This document shows positions 6,570-12,594 of a stretch of DNA of 12,594 bases, piece by piece. This stretch comes from CAISIP01 sp037968655 (GTDB lineage: Bacteria > Pseudomonadota > Gammaproteobacteria > Burkholderiales > Burkholderiaceae_C). The notes under the pieces are model-generated. The model was not told where the DNA came from. It made no database searches and saw only the letters and a list, made by a program, of their open reading frames with translations. How positions within the stretch are numbered: the first letter of the stretch is position 1; the number at the start of each line of letters is the position of its first letter. Both the position numbers and the translations under genes were made by a program. Location: assembly GCA_037968655.1 (NCBI GenBank), contig JBBKVW010000480.1, forward strand, positions 1-12,594, read 5' to 3'.

Positions 6570-6765
6570 GAACGACGCGCATAACGCTGGAAACGAGCGG
6601 CGCCACTGAGGTATCGCGCTCGATGGATGCGATGTTGCGCTTATTCGGGATTCGTTGCAAGGCGCAAACCGCAGCCATCGCTTGGCCTTTGGCGCGGGTT
6701 CGCAATGCCTCAGGGCGCCTAAAGCGGGTTGTCGCGCGTCACCCGAGACTTGGCTCAGCAATGCC

Positions 6766-6819
6766 CTATTTGACCTGACAGGCCTCGGCCGCCGCCGCCT
6801 CATGCAGCAGCGCGTCTTA
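6766..6819 (-). pseudogene. In-frame extension of the OmpA-associated protein beyond its stop
   Basis: After TAA at 6817-6819 the same frame reads DALLHEAAAAEACQVK before TAG at 6766-6768. The helix continues naturally from PYLQLA, which suggests that the TAA is a point nonsense mutation and that the original protein extended at least to here. The remaining bases between 6570 and 6765 show nothing I can assign. Confidence 0.45.
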
Positions 6820-7368
6820 GGCCAGTTGCAGATACGGCCGCGCATGGCGCCAGCCTTGCTGTCTCTGTTCATTGCCGGCATGCACCAGTTCCACCTCGGC
6901 GCAGGCCAGCTTGTCTGCCACGCACTGCAGGCCGCGGTGCGACTTGAGATTGCCGGCTGCTGCCCACAGGTCGAGGCGCAGGCTGTCCGCGTCATTGAGC
7001 AAGCAGGTTTCCATGGGCAGCGCCGTGGCGCCATCTTCCATCTGCTGCACCAGTCTCAGGGACTCGGTCAGCGCCAGTTGCGGATAGGCGCTGCGGTCGT
7101 TGCGGGTGTATTCATGCAATGCGGTATCGAGCCAGCACTGGGCCTCGGCCAGGTGGTAGTCGCGCAGCGGCCGGCCCTTGTCGTTCAGCGTGCGGATGCG
7201 CGTCTGGGCTTCATCGAAGGCCTGGTAGTCGGCGTGGATGGCGCGGTCGCTGATGCGCTGCGCCGGCGGCGTCAGGGTCTGCGCCTGCAGTAGTGCAGTC
7301 TCACTGCCCGTCAGGATCATCGCGGCGAGCACAGAGCGGATGCAGAGGCGGATGCGCAAGAATTTCAT
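6817..7368 (-). CDS. Exported OmpA-associated N-terminal domain protein, probably truncated
   Basis: A 183-residue protein with an N-terminal signal peptide (basic start, hydrophobic 11-22, cut likely near 30 at LLQAQ). The mature part (LTPPAQRISDRAIHADYQAF, then KGRPLRDYHLAEAQCWLD, EYTRNDRSAYPQLALTES, CAEVELVHAGNEQ, WRHARPYLQLA) resembles, from memory, the region that precedes the OmpA peptidoglycan-binding domain in Burkholderiales OmpA family proteins. The frame stops at TAA (6817-6819) exactly where those proteins continue with A-E-D; reading past it gives DALLHEAAAAEACQVK and a second stop at 6766-6768. A GAA to TAA change would explain this. No OmpA domain follows. It lies 36 bases after the barrel fragment on the same strand. 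It could still be made as a short periplasmic protein. Confidence 0.65.
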   Translation of the reverse strand: MKFLRIRLCIRSVLAAMILTGSETALLQAQTLTPPAQRISDRAIHADYQAFDEAQTRIRTLNDKGRPLRDYHLAEAQCWLDTALHEYTRNDRSAYPQLALTESLRLVQQMEDGATALPMETCLLNDADSLRLDLWAAAGNLKSHRGLQCVADKLACAEVELVHAGNEQRQQGWRHARPYLQLA

Positions 7369-7404
7369 GTGGCTTGATCCGTAATGGTGTTCAGTGGAGT
7401 CCCA

Positions 7405-7734
7405 TCAATCGCCGCGTTCCAGCGTGCGGTTGACGGCGGGCTTGCCGCTGCGAAACAGGTCTTCGTCGAACTTCCAGCGCAGGCCGAAGTCGGCCTCCTT
7501 GCGGGTGTTGTAGTAGGAGCCACGCAGGTCACGGTCGTGAAAGCCGCTCCAGTTCAGCCCAGCAGCCAGCCACAGGCTGGCCTGCACCAGCGGGCATTCG
7601 AGCGCCAGCTGCGTCCAGTCGCGGTTCAGCTTGCGGTTGACCATGATGGTGGACAGATAGTTGTCTTTGCGGGCAACCGTCGCGGCCCAACCGGCGCTGC
7701 GCGACGCCATTCGAGCCGGCCCGATTCCCGCCAT
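7405..7734 (-). pseudogene. C-terminal fragment of an outer-membrane beta-barrel protein
   Basis: About 109 codons ending at TGA 7405-7407. The last 85 residues show barrel-like alternating strands (YLSTIMVNRKLNRDW, LWLAAGLNWSGFHDRDL, ADFGLRWKFDEDLF) and then a short tail. G-L-N-W-S-G-F-x-D-R-D-L plus R-W-K-F-D-E-D-L-F resembles the C-terminal barrel of very large repeat/DUF11-type surface proteins of Burkholderiales; this is recalled, not searched. The first 25 residues from the ATG at 7732-7734 are low-complexity and look unrelated, and only 55 bases separate this ATG from the kinase stop, so almost the whole parent gene is missing. It sits between the CHASE2 kinase and the OmpA-associated gene, all on one strand. 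A small product with a plausible upstream GGAG site may be translated but should be non-functional. Confidence 0.5.
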
Positions 7735-7789
7735 GGCGTATGCCCCGCTCCGCTTCGCGGCCCACAATCGCAAGCGCAAGTCTAGGCAG

Positions 7790-9724
7790 TTACCCGCTCG
7801 GTGATGGCAAAAAAAGCAATGCAATCCTGAAGCCACCAGTATCAGGGTGCGCTATCTCGATCGTCACCTGATGCTTCTTCGCGACGAGCTGCACCAAACC
7901 CAATCCCAGGCCATGCCCGGTGCCGGCAGAGCCGGATCGGCCGCGCACATAGCGCTGGCTCAAAGCGGCAAGATCCTGGGCCGCAAACCCTTTGCCCTGG
8001 TCATGCACGGCCAGCACGCAGGCATCGCCCTGCAACTGCAATGACAGCGTGACGACGCCACCTTGGGGTCCATGGCGCAGCGCGTTCCAGCCCAGGTTGA
8101 GCAGGGCCCGGCGCAACAGCCGCTCATCACCGCGCACCAGCGCCAGGTCGGCCTCGCAGCGACGCGCGATGCGCCCGCCCAGGGTCTGGGCGTCTTCCCA
8201 CAGGTCGTCGGCGCAGTCATGCAGGACCTGCACCAGATTGACCTCGGTGAACTGGGTGCTGTCGACCGACTGGGCGCGCCCGATCAGCAGGAATTGCTCG
8301 GTCAGATCGAGCGAGCGCCGCGCGCAGGCGTCAACCCGCGCGATCATCGCGGCATGATCGGCCGAACTGCCAACACGCAACTGGTCGGCCAGCGCGCGCA
8401 GCGACACCAGCGGCGAGCGCAGGTCGTGTGCCAGATGGCGCATCATGTCTTCACGAAACTGGCTGCTCTGGCTGGCGTCGCTGCCCACGGTCAGCGCGTC
8501 GGCGACTTCGTCGACGGCATGGGTGATGGCGGCAATCCGGTTTTCAACCGGGTCCAGAAAATGCGGGCCCTCGGACGCAGTCGCCGCGCTGGCGCCCGGG
8601 TGCAACAGGCCGGCAATGCGGGCGGTCTCGCGCGTCATGGTGGCCAGGCTGGCCTCGAGACGGCGCCAACTCCACAACGGGTAGGCCAACAGCAATGTCG
8701 CGATCATGCACGCCGGTGGCCACCACCAACCCGCCCCCAACATCACCATCCAGGCCGCCAGCGGCGCACCCAACACCAGTGCCACCGTGACCAGCAAGGC
8801 CCGGCGCGGTGTCAGCAACAGCAGCGAGCACTGATGGGCCAACACCACGATGGTGGCCAGCAACAGTTGCCAGAACCCGGAGGCCGGCTCACGCCAACGC
8901 CCCGCGCGTTCGGCGTCCAGCACATTGGCAACGAACTCGACGCCCGGCATGGCGCCGTTTACGCCCGCCAGCGGTGTCACGACGGTATCGCCCAATCCGG
9001 TCGCGGTAGCGCCGATCAGCACTGTCTTGCCGCGCAGTTGCCCTGCCTCGATGCGGCCGTCCAGCAGGTCGGTCAGCGACAGGCGGATGAAATGGCCGGC
9101 CGGCCCGGTAAAGGCAACCAGCCGGTCCTGCGCGGTAGAGGTGGTCTTGGGCGGCCCCTGTTCTCGCACGGCCAGCAGCACCAGTGCAAGATGCTCGAAA
9201 ACCTGGCTGCCGTCATGCTCACGGGCCAGAAATCGTCGCGTGACGCCATCGCCATCGACCAGCGCCTGTGCATGACCGAGCCGGGCGGCAGCAGCGAATT
9301 CGGGCAAGGGCAGGATTGCCGGAGCGCCTTGCTTGGGCATGAACACCGGCAGTACCGCCCTGCCATGGGCGGACAGTGCAGCGCCAAGGTGGGCGTCCGC
9401 CGTGGGGTCGTTCAGTTGCGGCTCGGCCAGGATCACGTCGAGCAGGACCGGCCCCGATCCCGCATCCGTCAGGATCTCCATCACCCGCGCCAGATGATGG
9501 CGTGACCATGGCCAGCGTCCGACCCGCGCCAGGCTGGCCTCGTCGATGGCCAGGATGACGATGTCCTCGGGCGCCGGCCGGCCACCCCAGGCCACGCTGG
9601 TGTCATAGAGCCAGTTGTCGGCCCGCTCGAACCAGCTTGCGCGCTGGGCCAGCACCAGAAACACCAGCAGCGCGAGCGTCAGCACAAGCCATTCGCGCAG
9701 ATGGCGGCCGGCGCTGCCGTTCAT
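7790..9724 (-). CDS. CHASE2-domain sensor histidine kinase
   Basis: A 644-residue inner-membrane kinase. TM1 at about 10-27, then a periplasmic CHASE2 domain (about 30-280) with its marks: WLYDTSVAWGGRPAPEDIVI (38-57), the DEASLARVGRWPWSR block (61-75), LLDVILAEPQ (94-103), GKTVLIGATATGLGD (232-246) and PGVEFVANVLD (260-270). Three TM helices follow (about 284-304, 309-330, 335-352). The cytoplasmic kinase has HisKA H433 (HLAHDLRSPLVSL), N-box N547 (LLNLGWNALRHGP), G1 (HDQGKGF, 574-580) and G2 (GHGLGLGLVQLV). All catalytic boxes are present. The ATG at 9722-9724 is chosen because it begins the TM1 segment and has GGAG 8 bases upstream; the frame is open further up but that part is low-complexity and lies opposite the FecR gene end. 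Partner regulator is likely the OmpR-type protein at 11491-12168. Confidence 0.92.
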   Translation of the reverse strand: MNGSAGRHLREWLVLTLALLVFLVLAQRASWFERADNWLYDTSVAWGGRPAPEDIVILAIDEASLARVGRWPWSRHHLARVMEILTDAGSGPVLLDVILAEPQLNDPTADAHLGAALSAHGRAVLPVFMPKQGAPAILPLPEFAAAARLGHAQALVDGDGVTRRFLAREHDGSQVFEHLALVLLAVREQGPPKTTSTAQDRLVAFTGPAGHFIRLSLTDLLDGRIEAGQLRGKTVLIGATATGLGDTVVTPLAGVNGAMPGVEFVANVLDAERAGRWREPASGFWQLLLATIVVLAHQCSLLLLTPRRALLVTVALVLGAPLAAWMVMLGAGWWWPPACMIATLLLAYPLWSWRRLEASLATMTRETARIAGLLHPGASAATASEGPHFLDPVENRIAAITHAVDEVADALTVGSDASQSSQFREDMMRHLAHDLRSPLVSLRALADQLRVGSSADHAAMIARVDACARRSLDLTEQFLLIGRAQSVDSTQFTEVNLVQVLHDCADDLWEDAQTLGGRIARRCEADLALVRGDERLLRRALLNLGWNALRHGPQGGVVTLSLQLQGDACVLAVHDQGKGFAAQDLAALSQRYVRGRSGSAGTGHGLGLGLVQLVAKKHQVTIEIAHPDTGGFRIALLFLPSPSG

Positions 9725-9773
9725 GAGGCAAGCTCCGCGCAAAGCGTTGCGGTGCCCTGTGTCTTGGGAGCGA

Positions 9774-9819
9774 CCCGGCCGGTGCATGCCGTATGCCGTA
9801 CCTGGCCGAGCCGGCCGGG
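9774..9819. repeat. 9-bp inverted repeat enclosing a tandem heptamer, upstream of the CHASE2 kinase
   Basis: CCCGGCCGG (9774-9782) and CCGGCCGGG (9811-9819) are exact reverse complements 28 bases apart. Inside the interval the heptamer ATGCCGT is repeated head to tail (9786-9792, 9793-9799). The element lies 50-95 bases before the kinase ATG, in the only sizeable gap (151 bases) of this three-gene set. It could be an attenuating hairpin, since there is no T-run for a normal terminator, or a binding site: OmpR-type regulators commonly bind head-to-tail repeats, though usually spaced about one helical turn apart rather than seven bases. Confidence 0.4.
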
Positions 9820-9875
9820 GCGATAGCTTGCGCTGTCGCGGATCGGCACCGACGACGCGGCTACCCCGTGGGGCG

Positions 9876-11525
9876 TCACAACAAGGGCAGCAGCAGGAAC
9901 AGCAACAGGTACCACGGACGCGGCGGGGGCGGGGGCGGGGCCGGCACCTCGAAGTGCTGCACCGCAGACCAGGGACCCAGGCTGTTGTCCGGCAGCACCA
10001 GGCGGGTACGCACATGGTAGGCGCCGGGTTTGGGGTCGGGCAGCGTCAGGCTGGCGCCGTCGACGATCTTGTCGAACTCCGGCTGCGCAAAGTCTGGCGT
10101 GCTTGCCACCTGCACCCGGTGGCTGAAGCCAGCCGGCCCGGACCAGGCCAGCTGCAGGCCGCCAGCGCCCAGCTGGGGCGGCGCAACCGAGGTGGGCTCC
10201 AGCACGGTAAAGCTGGCCGGGTCACCAAATGGGCCGCGACTGCCATCGGGTCGCTGGGTGGCCAGACGCCAGTGGTAAATGCCCGGCGCCAGGGCCGGCT
10301 CGAACAGCTTGCGATCGCCCTGAACACCGCGCTGGTCCAGCACCATGTCGGCAAATTGCGCGTCGCGCGCGACCTGCAGGTGATACTGCGGCGAATCGGG
10401 CAGCTGGGCCCAGATCAGCGGTGTGCCGGCGGTCACACTGCCACCAGCCGGGGGTGCCAGCTTGAGCGGTGGCTCGGGCCGTGCCCGCATCGCAATCGCT
10501 ATCTGGGCGTCATTGCCTTCGAGTTCCTGCGCGTCAGCGGCGCGCACCCGCAGCTGGTAGTCGCCATCGGGCAGACCGGTCAGCACCAGGTTGGGTTCAC
10601 GGGTCTTGGTGTCTTGCACCAGTTGCACAAAGGCACCGTCGGTGGCCACCTGCCAGCGAAAGCCGGTGGCACCGGACATCGGCGCGATCTGCAGCAATTG
10701 CGAGGTGCGTTCGATCCGCGCGGGAATGCCAGACAGGTCGGGCGCGGGCAGCAGCTTGACTACGGCTCCCAGGCTGCCGCCTTCAGCGCGCAGTCCCAGG
10801 CCTTGCGCAATCTCGACACTGGACTGGGCATCGCCCAGCGCGGCCACCCGGCCTTCGAGCACCTCGTGGCGGCTGGCCTGCGCATCCTGTGCCACCCTGA
10901 ACCGCGTGCCGCGCACGGCGGTGACGACCCGTGGTGTCTTGACGTCAAAGCGCGAGGCCGGCGTGCGCAAAGGCGTCACCGTGGTCTCGACCGCGCCCTG
11001 CTCCAGGTCGATGCGGGTCGCCCGCATACCGCCAAACGGCGCCTCGCGCGACAGTCCCAGGCTGGCCCGGGTCCGGGGCGCGAACACCGCGATCGCACCA
11101 TCGGCAAAACGCAAGGTGACTGCGCCCTCGGCTCCGGTATCAAAACTGTCACCCTGTGCCAGTTGCATGCCAACCCGCAACTCGCCCCGATTGCCTTGCA
11201 CCGGGCCCAGCACATACACCACTTCGACCGGCAAAGCCTTCCAGCGCATCCAGGTCAGCGGTATGTTCAATTGGCTGCCCGGCTGCAGGCGGCGCGGGTC
11301 GGCGATCTGGTTCAGCTCTGCCAGATCGGCCCAGCGCGATGGCTGCTCCAGGTAGCGCTCGGCAATGCCGATCAGGGTGTCGCCCTGGCGCAGTGTCAGC
11401 GACAGGGTTTCCGGCTGCTGCGCCGGCACCTGAGCGAACACTGGCAGCACCAGGACGGCCAGCAACAGGCCACAGCGGCGCCGTAGCGCCTCAGGCCAGA
11501 GTTTCGAGACGATAGCCATGGGCAT
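9876..11525 (-). CDS. Exported LysM-FecR domain protein with fibronectin-like repeats
   Basis: A 549-residue periplasmic or membrane-attached protein. Signal peptide: basic RRR at 15-17, hydrophobic 18-30, cut near FAQ. LysM domain at about 42-90 (LRQGDTLIGIAERYLEQPSR, then LNQIADPRRLQPGSQLNIPL), expected to bind peptidoglycan. FecR domain at about 113-225: G-D-S-F-D-T-G-A-E-G-A-V-T-L-R-F-A-D-G, then TPRVVTAVRGTRFRV. The rest (about 255-530) holds two or three FN3-like repeats with the W-Q-V-A-T-D and Y-H-W-R-L-A-T patterns. It ends in PAPPPPPPRPW and a short hydrophobic tail, LLLFLLLPLL. The start overlaps the response regulator gene by 35 bases (ATG at 11523-11525; a second ATG two codons later is also possible), indicating coupling. 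It is encoded between a response regulator and a CHASE2 kinase, so it may be the envelope partner of that pair. FecR here is not an iron regulator: no sigma factor is nearby. Confidence 0.88.
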   Translation of the reverse strand: MPMAIVSKLWPEALRRRCGLLLAVLVLPVFAQVPAQQPETLSLTLRQGDTLIGIAERYLEQPSRWADLAELNQIADPRRLQPGSQLNIPLTWMRWKALPVEVVYVLGPVQGNRGELRVGMQLAQGDSFDTGAEGAVTLRFADGAIAVFAPRTRASLGLSREAPFGGMRATRIDLEQGAVETTVTPLRTPASRFDVKTPRVVTAVRGTRFRVAQDAQASRHEVLEGRVAALGDAQSSVEIAQGLGLRAEGGSLGAVVKLLPAPDLSGIPARIERTSQLLQIAPMSGATGFRWQVATDGAFVQLVQDTKTREPNLVLTGLPDGDYQLRVRAADAQELEGNDAQIAIAMRARPEPPLKLAPPAGGSVTAGTPLIWAQLPDSPQYHLQVARDAQFADMVLDQRGVQGDRKLFEPALAPGIYHWRLATQRPDGSRGPFGDPASFTVLEPTSVAPPQLGAGGLQLAWSGPAGFSHRVQVASTPDFAQPEFDKIVDGASLTLPDPKPGAYHVRTRLVLPDNSLGPWSAVQHFEVPAPPPPPPRPWYLLLFLLLPLL

Positions 11526-12168
11526 AGACGGAATTGATGCGCCAACCGTTGTCGGCCAGTTGTAGCTGATTGCGCAACTGGCTGATGTGGATATCCAGCG
11601 TTCGGGTCTGAACGGTGTCGTTCAGGCCCCAGACTGCTTCGAGTAGATACTGGCGCGACAACAGACGCCCGGAATTGCGAAACAGCACCTGCGCCAATTC
11701 GAATTGGCGCTGGGTGAGTTCGAGCACTTCTCCGTGCAAACGAACCACCGACTGCGCCGGATCGAATTCGTAGGGGCCGGCGACCAAAGAGCCGCTGGCG
11801 CTCAGGTTGTCGGAGCGGCGCTTGAGGGCGCTCAGACGGGCCAGCAATTCGCCGGCGCGTGGCGGCTTGACCAGATAGTCGTCGGCGCCATGGGCCAGCG
11901 CCTGCACGATATCCTCTTCTGCATCGCGGCTGGTGACAAAGATGACCGGCGTATGGTTCTCGAGCTGGCGGACCCAGTCCAGCACGTCCAGGCCACTCAT
12001 GTCGGGCATCATCCAGTCCAGCACCAGCACGTCGAAGGTTTCGCGCACCATGGCCTGGATGAATCGCGCGCCGGTGCTGTACACCGCATGGGAATGACCA
12101 CCCTGTTCGAGCGCCCGTGTCACCAGGGCAGCGTGGTCGGCATCGTCCTCCAGCACCGCAACTCTCAC
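11491..12168 (-). CDS. OmpR/PhoB-type response regulator
   Basis: A 225-residue DNA-binding regulator. Receiver (1-118): acid pocket E7-D8-D9, phospho-acceptor D51 (LVLDWMMPDMSGLDVL), T79 (IFVTSRDAEED), K101 (DYLVKPPRAGEL). Winged-helix output domain (about 128-222): LTQRQFELAQVLFRNSGRLLSRQYLLEAVW, shortened here to LTQRQFELAQVL and SRQYLLEAVW, then the recognition helix TRTLDIHISQLRNQL and wing INSVYAHGYRLE. Length is normal. The start is GTG (12166-12168), strongly supported by AAGGAG ending 5 bases before it. It is the first gene of a set with the LysM-FecR protein and CHASE2 kinase, and the likely phosphate acceptor of that kinase. Its promoter must lie in the divergent gap 12169-12410. 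Confidence 0.94.
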   Translation of the reverse strand: MRVAVLEDDADHAALVTRALEQGGHSHAVYSTGARFIQAMVRETFDVLVLDWMMPDMSGLDVLDWVRQLENHTPVIFVTSRDAEEDIVQALAHGADDYLVKPPRAGELLARLSALKRRSDNLSASGSLVAGPYEFDPAQSVVRLHGEVLELTQRQFELAQVLFRNSGRLLSRQYLLEAVWGLNDTVQTRTLDIHISQLRNQLQLADNGWRINSVYAHGYRLETLA

Positions 12169-12410
12169 GTCGTCTCCTTATTGTGTTCGCGTCATGCGCG
12201 CTTTTGGCGCCAGCAATCGGATTGCGCCCAAGCTTGTACGCGCCAGGGGCGCCAGAAGGGCCAACCGGCCATGATTATTGCGCGTCCGCGTCACCGCCAG
12301 CTTATCGCGTTCGTAAAACAGCTTGGCGCCGCCGCGCCCTGACCGGGCCCGATGGCAGCGTCTGGCCACTCTTGCGGCGTACACTCGACGCGAGTATCAG
12401 GAGTCCACCA
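12169..12410. promoter_or_regulatory. Divergent intergenic region between the response regulator and the FAD oxidase
   Basis: A 242-base gap from which both neighbours are read outward. It holds a palindrome TGGCGCCA (12205-12212) directly followed by a near-perfect hairpin GCAATC-G-GATTGC (12213-12225), 37-57 bases upstream of the regulator's GTG. An AT-rich patch, ATGATTATT, lies at 12271-12279. I could not assign -35/-10 pairs with confidence. The palindromes are placed where an operator for the regulator operon would be expected. Confidence 0.4.
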
Positions 12411-12594
12411 ATGAATGCACCTGCCAGCAACCGCAATCTGTTGCCTGTGATCGCCCAGCGCGAGGTGCCGCAGGCCTTGATCGACGCGCTGAAGGCGCAG
12501 TTTGCCGAGCGTTGCTCGACCGCGCTGGTGGTGCGCGAACAACACGGTCGGGACGAATCCTCGTTCGACGCGCCGCCACCGGCTGCGGTGGTTT
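12411..12594 (+). CDS. FAD-binding oxidase, GlcD/D-lactate dehydrogenase type (5' part only)
   Basis: The first 61 codons of a gene that runs off the window. NLLPVIAQREVPQALIDALK is followed by FAERCSTALVVREQHGRDES and PPPAAVV. This is the start of the FAD-linked oxidase family (GlcD, D-lactate or D-2-hydroxyacid dehydrogenases): the R-x-Q-H-G-x-D-E block followed by the P-x-A-V-V strand comes just before the FAD-binding PCMH domain. Members oxidise 2-hydroxy acids to 2-oxo acids and pass electrons to the respiratory chain or another acceptor; the substrate cannot be told from this part. The ATG has AGGAG 7 bases upstream. It is divergent from the OmpR-type regulator. Confidence 0.8.
   Translation, partial: MNAPASNRNLLPVIAQREVPQALIDALKAQFAERCSTALVVREQHGRDESSFDAPPPAAVV

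Noticed and set aside
8063..9505. Long plus-strand open frame opposite the CHASE2 kinase
   Set aside because: Gln/His/Arg-rich product typical of antisense frames in GC-rich DNA; the minus-strand kinase has complete domain motifs.
9721..9915. 64-codon minus-strand frame whose TGA overlaps the CHASE2 kinase ATG
   Set aside because: The ATGA overlap is tempting, but the frame starts inside the FecR gene, has no ribosome binding site and its product has no recognisable structure.
9725..10015. Upstream extension of the CHASE2 kinase frame to 10015
   Set aside because: The added 97 residues are Cys/Arg/Pro-rich low complexity lying opposite the FecR gene end; the ATG at 9724 begins the first membrane helix and has a good ribosome binding site.
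9615..11486. 623-codon plus-strand open frame opposite the FecR gene
   Set aside because: Same reason: shadow of the LysM-FecR gene, no family motifs, low-complexity composition.
12372..12400. TTGCGG - 17 bases - TATCAG as promoter of the FAD oxidase gene
   Set aside because: The would-be -10 box overlaps the ribosome binding site, leaving no room for a normal transcript leader.
1..12594. tRNA, rRNA, CRISPR, transposase or integrase genes
   Set aside because: No cloverleaf with CCA-type ends, no regular spaced repeats, and no frame with transposase or integrase motifs was seen on either strand.

Overview
The window reads as a chromosomal segment of a GC-rich betaproteobacterium, most likely Burkholderiales. 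The grounds are base composition, dense genes, and the neighbourhood of DUF1800/DUF1501, PduO-type adenosyltransferase, GlcD-like oxidase and a FecR/CHASE2 signalling set. These are family-level judgements from reading the proteins; no search was run. I see no tRNA, rRNA, CRISPR array, complete insertion sequence or prophage.

Left end (1-1519, + strand): the last codons of a DUF1800 protein, then a Tat-exported DUF1501 protein. These two families usually form a pair. The DUF1800 end is rearranged: bases 1-108 carry a conserved DUF1800 segment on the opposite strand, and an 8-bp inverted repeat sits at the junction.

1687-6038 (- strand, read right to left): a PAS-PAS membrane histidine kinase, a DivK-like single receiver, a receiver-HisKA_3 kinase fusion, another single receiver, then the PduO-type cob(I)alamin adenosyltransferase. 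The first three genes overlap by 4 bp (ATGA). No signalling gene here has a DNA-binding domain, so the chain probably ends in protein contacts.

6039-7734 (- strand): a decayed stretch holding four broken pieces. They are a possible substrate-binding sensor remnant directly upstream of the PAS kinase, a BLUF photoreceptor cut off halfway, an exported OmpA-associated domain ending at a premature TAA, and the C-terminal tail of an outer-membrane barrel protein.

7790-12168 (- strand, read right to left): an OmpR-type response regulator (GTG start), a LysM-FecR exported protein whose start overlaps it, and a CHASE2 sensor kinase. This looks like one envelope-sensing unit. The outer-membrane and OmpA-like remnants lie directly downstream and may once have been part of it.

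12169-12410 is a divergent intergenic region with short palindromes. From 12411 (+) starts an FAD-binding oxidase that runs off the window.
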